Origin: Lycorma delicatula
Taxonomy: Eukaryota; Arthropoda; Insecta; Hemiptera; Fulgoridae
Direction of reading: 5' to 3'
Length of the DNA: 64,000 bases
Assembly: GCF_047948215.1 (NCBI RefSeq)
Contig: NC_134461.1
Coordinates: forward strand, 126,304,512-126,368,511
Under the pieces are notes generated by a model. The model did no database searches. It worked only from the letters and a program-made list of their open reading frames with translations, and was not told the DNA's origin. Shown piece by piece: positions 11,816 through 22,253 of the stretch (the stretch's first letter is position 1; each line of letters begins with the position of its first letter). A program made the position numbers and the translations under genes.

Positions 11816-12490
11816 GTTCTTTTACCTTCTAGCATCTCTGAAATCGTTTTATTAAAATAAAATTAAAAAAAGTCTTGTGTGTTTGTTTAAGTGTGCATAC
11901 TCCAGTTAAATATTTTAATAGTCTTTTTCTGTTGTAAAGAATAGTTTTATAATAGGCAGTAATAAAGTTTAAAGAGAGACATTGTATTGCTATATTTGGA
12001 TTAGATAGTCATCTACTTGCAGGTTAGTGTAGGTATAATTGTTTGAACATGTCCATGTCATGTTATCTTGTAATAACACTAATAACACTGGCTGACCAGA
12101 CATTACAGAAGATTTTTTTCTGCAGAAGAGTAATTTCAGTTACTGTTAAACAGTAGCTGCAGTAATTTCAGATCATCTTTTATAACATTTTTTATTTTTA
12201 TTTTGTTCTGTCACTCTTTATTATTAATATATTATACCTCAGTGAAAGAAATTAATACCCGCCTCATCCCTAATGCTTCATTCCAGGAAAAAAATTAGCT
12301 TAATTTTTTCTTTAACTAAAAAAAAATGTGTACGTATTTATTCTTTTAAATATATTTATTTTTGTGTATATGTACTGCAGTATCTTAAGCTTTTTTTTAT
12401 ATCGATTAATTTATTATTAAATTCATGTTAGGTTGATTTTAAATCATACTAAATTTATTGTAATTATTATAAAATTCTATGCCGCTAAAA
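11816..12490. other. AT-rich stretch without recognisable gene
   Basis: No motif or named repeat is visible. Confidence 0.45.
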
Positions 12491-12499
12491 TACTGTTAC

Positions 12500-13330
12500 T
12501 TCTCGTCAATCGGAGGTCAGTAAGGATATTTTTGGAAGAAAATTCAGGAGAAGAACAGTTTTGTTTTAGGAAAGCGAGAGGATGGAATGAGAGATTCCAT
12601 CGGGCTTCGAAGGATAATTAGAGATATTTAGAGAGAGGTGTTTCATAGATTTAGAGAAGACATTTGATAGAATCAAATGGGAGAATATTATGGGAGATTC
12701 TTAAAGAGAAAAAATATATCAGGAAGATATAAAGAAGTTTAATTAAATAATTATACATGACAAAGAGTACCGATGAAAGAACCAATAAGAATATGACTGG
12801 TCGGGTAGGTCTAGGATGAGGTATTAGGCAAGGTGCTGATCAACATTTACATTGAATATATCCTGACCCGCGTAGGGGAAGACACCTGCATTGTGAAGAT
12901 CCCGGGTTCCACACTATCCTCACCGTTCCTGGCCTGATGAGCTTTCCCGGAGGTCGTCTTTTAGATCCTCTGAACTTGATAACACAACACTGTCAGTTTG
13001 GCCTCTTACTGGATGCTACAGATACAAATGCCTCGGCAGACATTTTCGTCGGTGTATTTACACGAAACACCAACAAAACAAGTATTGATCGCAACAACGA
13101 CAATTTTGTCGATACATTAGATGAAGGAATAAATATAGAAGAACGAAAAATAAGTTGCATAAATTTTTCTGACGGTATAATAATTCTAGCTGATGGCACA
13201 CATGTGTTTCGGAGATTGTTAACAACCCTGGAAGAAGAAGTGAAAGATTTTGAAATGGAAATAAATACAAAAATGCAAAAATTAAAATAATGGAAGTAAA
13301 CACCAAAGACTAATTAGTGATAAGGACAAG
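12500..13330 (+). pseudogene. Decayed LINE reverse transcriptase, interrupted by repeat C
   Basis: Broken frames keep EEQFCFRKARG (about 12550, from an EQFGFRKGRG-type block), FIDLEKTFDRIKWE-like wording around 12645-12685, GIRQGAD (about 12820, from the GxRQG block) and INFSDGIIILAD (about 13158-13195, the YxDD/FADD catalytic block with Asp-Asp changed to Asp-Gly), then LLTTLEEEVKDFEMEINTK. This is the same endonuclease-RT lineage as the young LINE at 22, 44 and 53 kb but far older. Repeat C sits between the GIRQG and FSDG blocks. The 117-codon ORF at 12937-13290 is a chimera of repeat C and RT, not a gene. Confidence 0.75.
12866..13070 (+). repeat. Repeat C copy inside the LINE RT
   Basis: It shares ordered blocks with 53705-53950: GAGCTTTCCCGGAGGTCGTC-type wording, CTTGATAACACAACAC, CAGTTTGGCC, GATGC-AC-GATACAAATGCCT and CGGTGTATTTACACGA. 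A shorter match to the GATGCCAC...AATGCCTCGG part is at 29328-29360, downstream of a LINE RNase H relic. This suggests the repeat derives from a LINE 3' region. Confidence 0.65.
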
Positions 13331-13797
13331 TAAAGTAATGGTTAGATTTGATATATATTGTAATAAAAAGAGTGACGGTGCCCTTGTAAGGATGGTTATT
13401 ATTTGAATTTCGGCATATGATACGGAAAAATATATTTGGTTCCATAAAGTCGACCGAAAAATATTTCACTCATTTTTTTTCTCTGAGAATTGATTAAACG
13501 TTTTCATAGGTGATTTTTATCTCATTTCAAGTTGTCTGCAAACGTTTATTTAGTTCGATATAACCATAAGGGGTTTACTTCAAATTTGCGGTATTCGCGC
13601 CCGATACACCTTTTTGATAAGGATCAAAAGGCACTACCACTAAATGGATTATTGTTTATTTTAATACTTCATCATTTAGTTACATCTTTTTAATTAGATT
13701 AATAATTGAGCTTCAAAATATCTGATGTTATAAAACCACGTAGAAGTAAATAATATGCGATTTATTGTTATGTGAAATATTTCTTTTTAGCTGTTGA
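13331..13797. other. AT-rich stretch without recognisable gene
   Basis: No coding motif or repeat that I can name is visible. Confidence 0.4.
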
Positions 13798-14316
13798 TTA
13801 ATTCCTTTTAAAATTAATGATAAAAGACGTGATAAAGTAGCTGTAATTAATACAGAGTCTATATATAGACAATAATACACTATCAAAGAAATCATAAGTG
13901 TGCGACTGCGGGTGGTGACCGTTGTTAAAATTATCATTTGGAATTCTCTTAGAGGACCGCATGCCGCGTTTTAGTGCAGCTATATCTATCGGTGTAACGG
14001 TTTTAAAGGCAATACCAGTTAGCAGCAACCAGGAGTAATAATGATACATGGAAGGACGACGACGGACGGACGGACTGGGTTCTATGTTACGGCTACAGTC
14101 GGGGCTAGGCGGTAGTGGAACTGTTTGCTGTTGTGGCATCTGAGTTGTGTCCGCCGTGTGTGTGTGCGTGTGTGCGTGCGCCTGCTTCTCCGCGGCCGTG
14201 TCCCGCATCCAGTCGAAGACCTTCACCTGGAACGAACTCCAGCTCGCTTCTACGAGTGCTGCAGTTATATCAAATACTATGTTGTTAATATTAAAGAAAT
14301 GAAACAAGGTCATCAA
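13798..14316 (-). CDS. Hypothetical ORF / possible host exon, GC-rich
   Basis: This is a 172-codon minus ORF beginning at the ATG ending at 14316. The stretch 14050-14250 is conspicuously GC-rich for the window and not visibly repeated elsewhere here. Coding-like wording LVEASWSSFQVKVFDWMRD follows a TGCAG that could be an acceptor (minus strand, just above 14262). CAGGTGAAG within it could be a donor, giving either a very short exon or read-through. A His-Thr run (HAHTHTHT) comes from an embedded CA repeat, followed by Gln/Pro/Ser-rich sequence, and the C-terminal third is AT-rich and unconvincing. I do not recognise a family. A real exon covering only part of this ORF, or a regulatory CpG-rich patch, are both possible. 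Confidence 0.25.
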   Translation of the reverse strand: MMTLFHFFNINNIVFDITAALVEASWSSFQVKVFDWMRDTAAEKQAHAHTHTHTADTTQMPQQQTVPLPPSPDCSRNIEPSPSVRRRPSMYHYYSWLLLTGIAFKTVTPIDIAALKRGMRSSKRIPNDNFNNGHHPQSHTYDFFDSVLLSIYRLCINYSYFITSFIINFKRN

Positions 14317-14339
14317 AATTCAAGGTCTTAAATTTCATT

Positions 14340-15882
14340 AGTCGATTTTTATAGTAGATTAATATAACGTGGAATGAAAATGTCAAATTATGTACCGTAA
14401 GATTTTTGTCGATCGGTTACTCTATTTGTTGGCAAAAGAACGAAAATAATTTTACAGAACTGAAAAATAATTGCTCGTATTAACACCTTCTAAACTGGAG
14501 AATACCTCATAAATAATGAACTAGAAGAAAGGTATAGTTAAATATATACTCATATATTGCCGGCAATGATATGTCATTGAAATGCATTATTTTGTTTTCG
14601 ATTTATTGAAAAATCAGGTAATAAAGATTAGGTGGAGTAATTCTGAAAACAAGGAGTGGTAGAATTCCTGAAATATTTAATAATTTAATCGATAACTCTA
14701 ATTTTGTAAAGCTAAATTTGTGAGATTTATAAATTCATGGTTTAAACCTCCTCTCCTGTTAGGCTTTAATTAAAGCCCTTTCCTTTAATGTTACTGAATG
14801 ACATACAACTATACTTTTCGTTTTAACGGTGAGGGGGTTGGCGGCGTAGTTTTAAATTTTTTTACATGCTTTTCTTTAACTCACTTTCTTTCCACGGTTG
14901 ACGGTTTCGCATCATTCTTCATGGGCAGTAGGTGGGAGGAGTAATACACATGCGTAATAGGTAGGTATGGGTAGTACACATGCGCAGGTGGGAGGAGTAA
15001 TACATTTACTCAGTAGTGCGGTTTTTCCTAAAGTATCATACCACTAGTTTATTGTTGGAATTATATCTAAGTCTGTAGTGGCAAGAGGAGTTACATACGA
15101 ATTTAAATAAGATATGTATAGCGTTTTCTCTAAAAAAAAAAACATATGTACCTGGCAAAATATTGACTCATTATTGTAAACAATGACTCTGGCTCAAACC
15201 ATTCAAAAGAATGAATCTACTGCGTACCTGAAGACTATTCAACAGATGTAAACAGATTTATTGGTTGTGAAATAAGTTAGGTTCAGTGATATACGATCGA
15301 ATGAGCGATGACACAAATTATGCTAGGATAGATCGAGCTATTGTATTTAAAAGTATTTTCGTTATTGAAAAGATAGCTTAATTTTGAGGTATGCAAACGA
15401 CTAAATTGTACGTTACGTAAGGATTATTTCAGTACTTTATCTGCTTGTGTTATTCAATGTAACTTTTCCTTACGCGAACATATAATTTGTCTTAGGTTTT
15501 ATTATTACATTTTTCCATTGTTGTCTCTTGCAAATTATTATTAAAAAAACTACGAGTAACTATAATTAGACAATTTCATATAGCAGAGTAAATAAATATA
15601 ATTTCAGTTGGTACCATATATTTCGTAACTCTGGACCTACGCAAGAATTCGGAAACTTTTCCTGAATTAGGAGATATATACTGCAAAATGCGCTCACTCA
15701 TTAATTCTTTATTTAACTTCTTTAGTCGTTTTTGTAAAATCCTTACAATGAAGATTAGTTAATTAAACGATCCGAAAACCCCCGAGGGTAATGAAAAAAT
15801 TGCATTATGAATGATTGTAAAATTTTGCATCAAATTATACAATCAATAGTTTTTCATTGTCAGTGTTTTACTGTATAATACA
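14340..15882. other. AT-rich stretch with a small imperfect tandem repeat
   Basis: At 14929-15005 a GTGGGAGGAGTAATACACAT unit recurs (14932, a degenerate GTATGGGTAGTACACATGCG, then 14987). Nothing else in the interval is recognisable. Confidence 0.5.
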
Positions 15883-16490
15883 CTAGCATCTCCGTCACGG
15901 CTTGGCTTGCGTTGTTAGCTCTGTCTAGCTAGGGGGCTCTGCCCTCTGGATCCCCTGTGTACATTAAACTCAACTTCTGAGAATAATAGTGATAAGAATT
16001 AAAGCTTGTTCAATTTTGACAAACTATCAATAAACAAAGCAACGGTTTGGTCAGTACAGGACCCACAAATTTGATTTAGATTTCCTGCTGCGGTTTCGCT
16101 CGCGAAATACTTAATCAGAATTACAAACATTATTTACCATCACAATATTGCCAAATCTCATAAATATTGATTCTATACCTGTAGCATAAAACGATAAAAA
16201 TTTAAAAAAACAATTTTTGTTTTTTCTCTTAAAATATTAAAGTTAAAAAATCCGAAATAGTTTTTAAATATTTTTCTGAAGAGTATTTGTAAACCCAAAT
16301 TGAATGAATATTTCTTTTAGTGTAGCCAGAAATGAGGAAAATTTGCAATCATTCGAACCTTACCTTTCTTCATCCCATTCAAGGTCGAATTAAAAAAATC
16401 TAGAAAATAGTTTTTAGATATTCACATGAATTGAAATCTTCATTTGTTAAAGAAAATTTAAAAAGAAAATAATAATAAAATTTAATTTAG
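15883..16490 (-). mobile_element. Helitron-like non-autonomous element, copy 2
   Basis: On the minus strand the 3' end reads AAGCCGTGACGGAGATGCTAG followed by T, matching copy 1 except for small changes. The body at 16220-16450 matches the complements of the 7.0-7.3 and 58.3-58.6 kb copies (TAGTGTAGCCAGAAATGAGG, CTAGAAAATAGTTTTTAGAT, ATTCACATGAA). GC-rich pieces at 15900-15950 are not seen in the other copies. Confidence 0.55.
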
Positions 16491-16562
16491 ATGTAATTTG
16501 CTAAGCATTTGTCACCGTTGGTATTAATATAATTGTATAAATTAAGTTTCCACTTACCAACA

Positions 16563-18378
16563 ATTTAAAAAGTGTATATCCTAGTAGTTTCGAAGCTATT
16601 ACTTCATCTTCAGGGATTTTCTAAACGATGTTAACTTAAATTCAAATCAAAAATAGTTTTTAAATGAAATCTGTTATCTTCATTATTAGTCAATCGTCAA
16701 GAATAAAATTAATTTGTTAATAAAAAAATTAATATTCGTAAACATCTTACAAACATGACATTACTGTTTTATTGACGTACCAATTAATTTTATTCTTGAC
16801 GACCGACTATTATGAACATAACAGTTTAACTTAAAAACGATTATTGATTTGAATTTAAATAAACATCGTTTAAATTTCGTGGAATTTCGTTATTAGATTT
16901 TAAGTATAAAATTTTATCTAGAATTATTTACAATAGAATTAAGGACCTACTAGAAAGCGAGCTAGGCGATTACCAAGGTGGTTTTCGGCCTTGGCGCAGT
17001 TGTCCAGATCAAATTACTACTTTGAATTACTTATAGGTATTTATAATAGAAAGCCAAAACAGATGATTATTTCTTTTATCGATTTCAATAAAGCGTACGA
17101 TTGCATACATTGGCCTTCGATGTTAAAAATTCTGAGAAATCTCGGATCGGATCCTAAATTGGTAAATATGATCGGTTTAACATTGACAAATACAAAATCT
17201 AAAGTGAAGTTTCGTGGCGAACTTTCCGAACCTTTTTGCATAAAATCCGGACTGAGACAAGGCGACGGACTTTCGCCTTTATTATTTAATTGTGCGCTAG
17301 AATTTCTGATGCGCGAATAGTTTAAAATTAATCCAAAAAATATTCACATAGGATACAAAAGAGATAACTTAAATTTAAATCGCCTAGGATTTGCCGACGA
17401 CTTGGCTTTAGTAATTGACTTTAGCTAATAGTATCGCAGAAGCCAGAATACAAATAACAAGTATAGAAGAACTTGCAAATAAAATTGGACTTAAAATCTC
17501 TTACGAAAAGACTAAAATGATAGCTATAGATCCTTTAGTTATTAATTCTGTGAATATTAATGGAAACAAAGTAGAACTTGTAGAAAAATTTAAATATCTT
17601 GGAGAGATCATTAATGTCCAACAAAATTGGACCGAAAGTCTTAATAAATTATTTAAAGTGCTACAAGTAACCAAAAATACTTACAACAAAAAATCGATCT
17701 CGATTAACACTAAAATTAGACATTACAAAACCGTGGTTAAACCGGTAATTACTTACGCGAGCGAGACTTTATTTAGATTAAATCAGAAAAATAGGACTGA
17801 ACCTTTGCTTAAAGTTGAACGCAGGATTCTTAGAACCTGCATAAACAAAAAATATAAACATGAAAATCAGTACAGATTATTGCCTAATAAATTTCTGTAC
17901 GAAAACTTGGAATCCGTAACTGATTCTATGAAAAAGAAGCGAATTACCTTCTGCGCACATTTGTTAAGATTACCGCAGGATAGGATTACTAAGAGAATTA
18001 TCGATCGATTTTGGTCTTTAAAAAACCCTCCATTATGGATCAAAGAAATTAAAGAAGACATGCAAGAATTAAATTTAAATAAATCCGAAAAATTAAAATT
18101 TGTTATTAAAGATCCGATTACAAACTTTAAAGTAAGAACTCCTAATTATACAAAAAGGGTTTATTCAGAAGAGGATCGTAAAGCAAGATCTTTAAGAATG
18201 ACTAAATATTGGGAGAAAGTAAAAGCTAAGAACTTAAAGGCCAAAAGATCGGCAAAAAAGACTTGAATTATTCTGATTGGTCCTTTGCGGCCTTAAAAGT
18301 TAAAAAAAAACATCGTTTAGAAAATCCCTGAAGATGAAGTAACAGCTCCGAAAGTAATAGGATTTACACTTTTTAAAT
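16563..18378. repeat. Inverted repeats bracketing an RT pseudogene
   Basis: Bases 16563-16630 and 18311-18378 are inverted copies of one 68-base segment. The shared landmarks are AAACATCGTTTAGAAAATCC, CTGAAGATGAAGTAA and ACTTTTTAAA. A second inverted pair, 16621-16716 and 16785-16877 (about 93 bases per arm, spacer about 70), lies just inside the left copy and shares AAGAATAAAATTAATT and the TAAACGATG end. Non-LTR elements normally lack such termini. The structure might be a composite element, a Penelope-like pseudo-LTR arrangement or a later fold-back insertion. Confidence 0.7.
16900..18266 (+). pseudogene. LINE reverse transcriptase with two lesions
   Basis: The RT reads in order RIKDLLESELGDYQGGFRP (16930-16990), IISFIDFNKAYDCIHWPS (17068-17120, the fingers Asp block), GLRQGDGLSPLLFNCALE (17250-17300) and LGFADDLALVID (17388-17420, the catalytic FADD). 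It then shifts frame into a 283-codon C-terminal segment with KFKYLGEI (17590), YASETLF (about 17755), KVERRILRTCIN and a basic tail ending KAKRSAKKT. Lesions are a frameshift near 17037, an in-frame TAG at 17318-17320 and a frameshift near 17420. Conservation is much better than in the 4.6-5.8 kb relative. It would copy its RNA into DNA at nicked chromosomal sites. No endonuclease domain is seen upstream. Confidence 0.85.
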
Positions 18379-18399
18379 TTTGGTTAATTTATACAAATT

Positions 18400-18490
18400 A
18401 AATTTATCCCGTTTTATCCCTTTAAACTCAAAATTTAAAAAATCTAGAAATGTATTTCTAGACATTCACATGAAGATTATACACACCAGT
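18400..18490 (-). repeat. Fragment of the Helitron-like body
   Basis: It has the CTAGAAAT-TTTCTAGA...ATTCACATGAAG order also found at 16400-16450, and runs directly into a TA array. Confidence 0.45.

Positions 18491-18492
<2 letters not shown>

Positions 18493-18535
<43 letters not shown>
18493..18535. repeat. (TA)n microsatellite
   Basis: A simple TA array. Confidence 0.95.
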
Positions 18536-18537
<2 letters not shown>

Positions 18538-18682
18538 TTTTTCGAGATGAAATTAATTAAAATCCTTCTCAGTTATGCCAAGAAACATGGGTAAAAATTT
18601 GGTTGCGGTTGATCGAGTAGTTTTTTTTCTTTATCCCGAAAAACAAAAATTCTCTTCTCTTTATATAGTAGTATATATATAT

Positions 18683-19058
18683 TGAGTGAAAAGTATGGAA
18701 ACCTCTCAATAACTTTAAAATCGTTCCAGTTAGAATATTGTAACTTTAAGGATAAATTATTATCCAATTTTTTTTATTTTTGACGGGTAATAGAATTTCA
18801 ACTCCTTGAAGGTTGGCCAAGGGGTTGTAACTCAGATATTTTAAACGTTAACACTTTGAGTGATACATCATTTTAAAAGTCTTTTAAGGCAAGAAAATAG
18901 CATAAATAAAAAAATTGTTACGATGTCTGTATCCAAAGTGGCGGCTGGGATAAAGTTTGGAATTTGAAAAAAAAAATTACATTAGTAATAATGGAAAGTT
19001 ACAGTATTATATTTGGAACGGTTTTAAAGTTGTTTAGGGATTTCCATACTTTTAACTC
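18683..19058. mobile_element. MITE with about 60-base inverted ends
   Basis: The left end GAGTGAAAAGTATGGAAACC and the right end, complemented, GAGTTAAAAGTATGGAAATC continue inward through AACTTTAAAA-CGTTCCA and ATA-TGTAACTTT. The interior (about 250 bases) has no transposase. The target duplication is obscured by TA-rich flanks. Confidence 0.7.
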
Positions 19059-20083
19059 GTTCTGTGTATTTTCTTCACTGCTCTGTTGTCTGTCAGTATC
19101 TTCCTTTTACATTACTATCCATCCCTCTTTTATATCATCAATCATTTCTTTTTTTCTCTTTCTTCATCTCCGCTTTCATTCACCACTCCTTTTGTAACAT
19201 ATTTTAATAAATATTCTTAAATTTTATATTAAACATTGCTGCAGCTTTGTTATACTTCTAGTTACTGATGCTTGGTATTAAAATTTCACTCTCACGATTA
19301 GCTAGAATGATTCTTGTTACATTCCCACATCATATAAATGTCATTGTTATTTTAAATTAAAAATGATGGGAAAGAAGGTCATTTGACATTTTATTTTATC
19401 TGTTTTACGATATTATTTTAAAATAATGATAAACAAGAATATTAAAACAAAGAACTAATAATTTACGTTATTTTATATATAAGTATTTTTTAAAGAAATT
19501 TTTTAAAATGCTAATTTTATGTTAGAATGAATAATAAACAGAAATATGTAAATAAATAAAATGACAACCAACTGTCATGTTACAAGTACATGTCAGCTGT
19601 AAACTATCGTCTGATATCGCGATTGTTTATTAGTATAGAAAGCGTGTATTGTTACTGCTAATAGGTATACAATTTTACCTTGTATTCGTGGTTCGTATAT
19701 TCCATTTTATACAAACAGTTCATTTATTTACCATTATTATTAAATATGAAAATTATGCCGTAAATACCAGGATGGTCTAATTTTCCTTCTCCCTATCCTT
19801 CTTTTCACTCTTCTCTCTATAATTTGAAATTTAAACATTTGTAACGTCACACCTAACCAATTGTATTATAAATTTGTTAAAAACTTATTACAATACTTTT
19901 TTGCAAAATTTATAAAAATTAAAACAAAGCTGGAAGATAAACACACTTCACATTAAAAACAAACAGAGAAATTATATCACGATTTTTAAAAACGGGATAC
20001 ATTGAAATTTTCAGAATAACAAACAAAACAAATCATTACACACAAAGAAAATCATCAAACAAATGTAATGCCTCTGAAAAATA
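19059..20083. other. AT-rich stretch without recognisable gene
   Basis: It has T-rich and pyrimidine-rich tracts at 19080-19200 and no recognisable gene or repeat. Confidence 0.45.
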
Positions 20084-20340
20084 TATATATAAACTGTTTT
20101 AATTGCATAAACGTTAATCAAACAGGACAATGTTTGTCCAACGTCGGTCAAACATGATGCAATTTTAAGTAAAGATACAATGAACACATAAGATACCCTA
20201 CGTAGCAACACAGAGTCAACATTTTCTCTTTATACAGACAAAACACAAATGTATCCGTAAAACGAGAACGTGTTCTAAACTCAAAAAGGGATCGCATCTT
20301 ATTACGCTTGAACATTATCAAATAAATTTTTATTTATCAA
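20084..20340 (+). pseudogene. Penelope-like GIY-YIG endonuclease remnant
   Basis: Plus-strand translation from about 20095 contains CINVNQTGQCLSNVGQT, a stop, CNFK, a stop, then RYNEHIRYPT, matching the order CxxC...YxGQT..xFKxRxxEH of the GIY-YIG nuclease in Penelope-like retroelements. Further downstream, VKREHVLNSKRDRILLRLN fits the following helical part. At least four stop codons break it. In live elements this domain nicks target DNA next to an RT, but no RT is attached here. Confidence 0.5.
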
Positions 20341-20482
20341 AAGATATGAATAAAAAATAAGAAAATACGAGAAAAGGTTGTTGTGAGTACTAGAACAGAG
20401 ATTTAACCGAGATCAATAGAGAATAACTCTGATTGGATTACCCGAAAAGTACTTCAAGACCCCTCCAGGCAGTGAAAATCCA

Positions 20483-20767
20483 ACCCACCGGGTTGGTCTC
20501 GTGGTGAACGCGTCTTCCCAAATCAGCTGATTTGGAAGTCGAGAGTTCCAGCGTTCAAGTCCTAGTGAAGCCAGTTATTTTTACACGGATTTGAAAACTA
20601 GTTCGTAAATGCCGGTGTTCTATGGTGGTTGGGTTTCAATTAACCATACATTTCAGGAATGGTCGAACTGAGAATGTACAAGACTACACTTCATTTACAC
20701 TCATACATATCATCCTCTGAAGTATTATCTGAACGGTAGTTACCGGAGGCTAAACAGGAAAAAGAAA
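20483..20767 (+). mobile_element. SINE-A copy with 15-base TSD
   Basis: This is a full-length example in plus orientation. The A box is TGGTCTCGTGG and the B box is CGTTCAAGTCC. Between them is the palindrome AAATCAGCTGATTT, then the body, and the 3' module ending GGAGGCTAAACAGGAAAAAG. TSD GGCAGTGAAAATCCA is at 20468-20482 and 20768-20782. Confidence 0.95.
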
Positions 20768-20970
20768 GGCAGTGAAAATCCACCCCGCCGTTTTCCTTCA
20801 GTAGAAAGGACATTTTACTAATGTTCTTCTATCATCGTATCAGGTCATTATTGATAAACAAATTTGCCTAGATCAACATTAATAAAAAATATCTAAAAAT
20901 TGTTGCTATTTCTTCAATTCTTACAGGAAATTTTCCTCGTGGAAATCCCTCGTCTATTCCTAGATTTGTA

Positions 20971-22052
20971 CATTGTGTTTAAGAAGTGACGTAACCTTAT
21001 GGGAAAATGATTAAGTTACAATAGTTGGTGAACGTGGCCTTCATTATCCGATTTACATAATTGAATAAGACGTTGCATGCTTTTAAACATATGTCGTAAT
21101 ATTTGTTGAGGAATTGCAGTGACACATGGTTCAATTTCGCTCTGCAATTCGTGAACGGTTTGAGGATGAATTTTGTAAGCAGCATCCTTAAAATATTCTC
21201 ACAAGAAAACGTCAGGCGGAGATCAGGAGCCCGAGTGGGCCACAACCCCTTCGAAATCACTTGTCCATGAAAATTCTGATCAAAGAAAGTCATCAGTTGT
21301 TGTGAGAACAGTTGGCTGTATGAGTCGTAGCATTGTTCTACTGAAACCACGTGTACTCTAGCCGGCCTGCAAGTATAGTGTTTACAAATTGTTGTACCAT
21401 TCGTACGTAGCGCTCACTGTTCACTGTGCCACGAAAGAATGTCATGAAGATTCGCTTACGTGGCATTGCGCACCAAACATTTCGGTAAAGCTGATGTGGA
21501 TTTTAAGTATATCAAATGCGTGAATTCTATGGATTCATGTATCCATCAAGGTGGAGCTACGCCTCGTCAGATCAAAGTCAGTCGTGGAGCTGTTCCCCAC
21601 CTGGCGTTACAGAAGACATGAAACGCGTTTACAGAAAGCTACACGTTTGCAGGAAACAACTCGTGAACAACACGATTACTGTGCGGATGCATATTTAAAC
21701 ACTTGCGAGATGCCATGTACACTAGCAACGAAGAGACAAGACTGGCTAAATAGGCGTATCTTGCGACCACTTTTGGCCGCATCTATCACATTTTTTTTTT
21801 TTTTTTTAGACATTCCCTGTCTCTTTGAGCTTGTCGTTCAGTCCCTTGATGGAGGACTTGTTTGGTGCATCCACACTATATTTTCCTGTAAAGGTATTAA
21901 CTGGCCTGGGCTTAACTGGCATATCTAATGTATTGGGAGACAATGAATATACTGTGCTGTACTGTGTAACCAATCCTCAATTTTCCTCAATTAAACTTTC
22001 AATAAAAGAAAAAAACATTCTTCCATAAGGTTGCGTTACTTTTTGAACACTG
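20971..22052 (-). mobile_element. Mariner-type transposon with both TIRs
   Basis: The terminal repeats read CATTGTGTTTAAGAAGTGAC on the left and, complemented, CAGTGTTCAAAAAGTAACGC on the right. Both continue into the shared CAACCTTATGG/TAACCTTATGG block, and TA dinucleotides flank both sides. The element is 1082 bases, shorter than an intact mariner, and carries a dead transposase in the minus direction. Confidence 0.85.
20997..21500 (-). pseudogene. Dead mariner-like transposase
   Basis: Minus-strand frames give FFRGTVNSERYVRMVQQFV (about 21445-21390), ISKGLWPTRAPDL (about 21270-21230, from the usual GLWPPRSPDL) and, in another frame, a QQILRHMFKSMQRLIQLC-like C-terminus near 21060. These match the core and tail of mariner-like transposases with multiple frameshifts and stops. 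The N-terminal part, expected at 21500-22000, is not readable. Forward ORFs at 21551-21928 and 21825-22028 are antisense to the decayed element. Confidence 0.75.
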
Positions 22053-22253
22053 TATTACGTGTACATATTCAGCTGGACTGTATAAATTACTCAGTTACAT
22101 CCTCGATGGAGAGGTTCAATGTCCTCGATGGACGATAAAAAGGTATACAGATACATTTATTTTCGGATTGATTTTGTTGAATTTTAGACCGTTAACTGAA
22201 CCCCTACAATTTGATTATCTCCTTAGGATAGTTATTAAAATACAATTAAATAT

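Noticed and set aside
12937..13290. 117-codon plus ORF as a gene
   Set aside because: It is a chimera of repeat C and a decayed RT with a damaged catalytic motif.
14929..15005. CRISPR-like repeat array
   Set aside because: Only two to three degenerate units without regular spacers, in a eukaryotic context.
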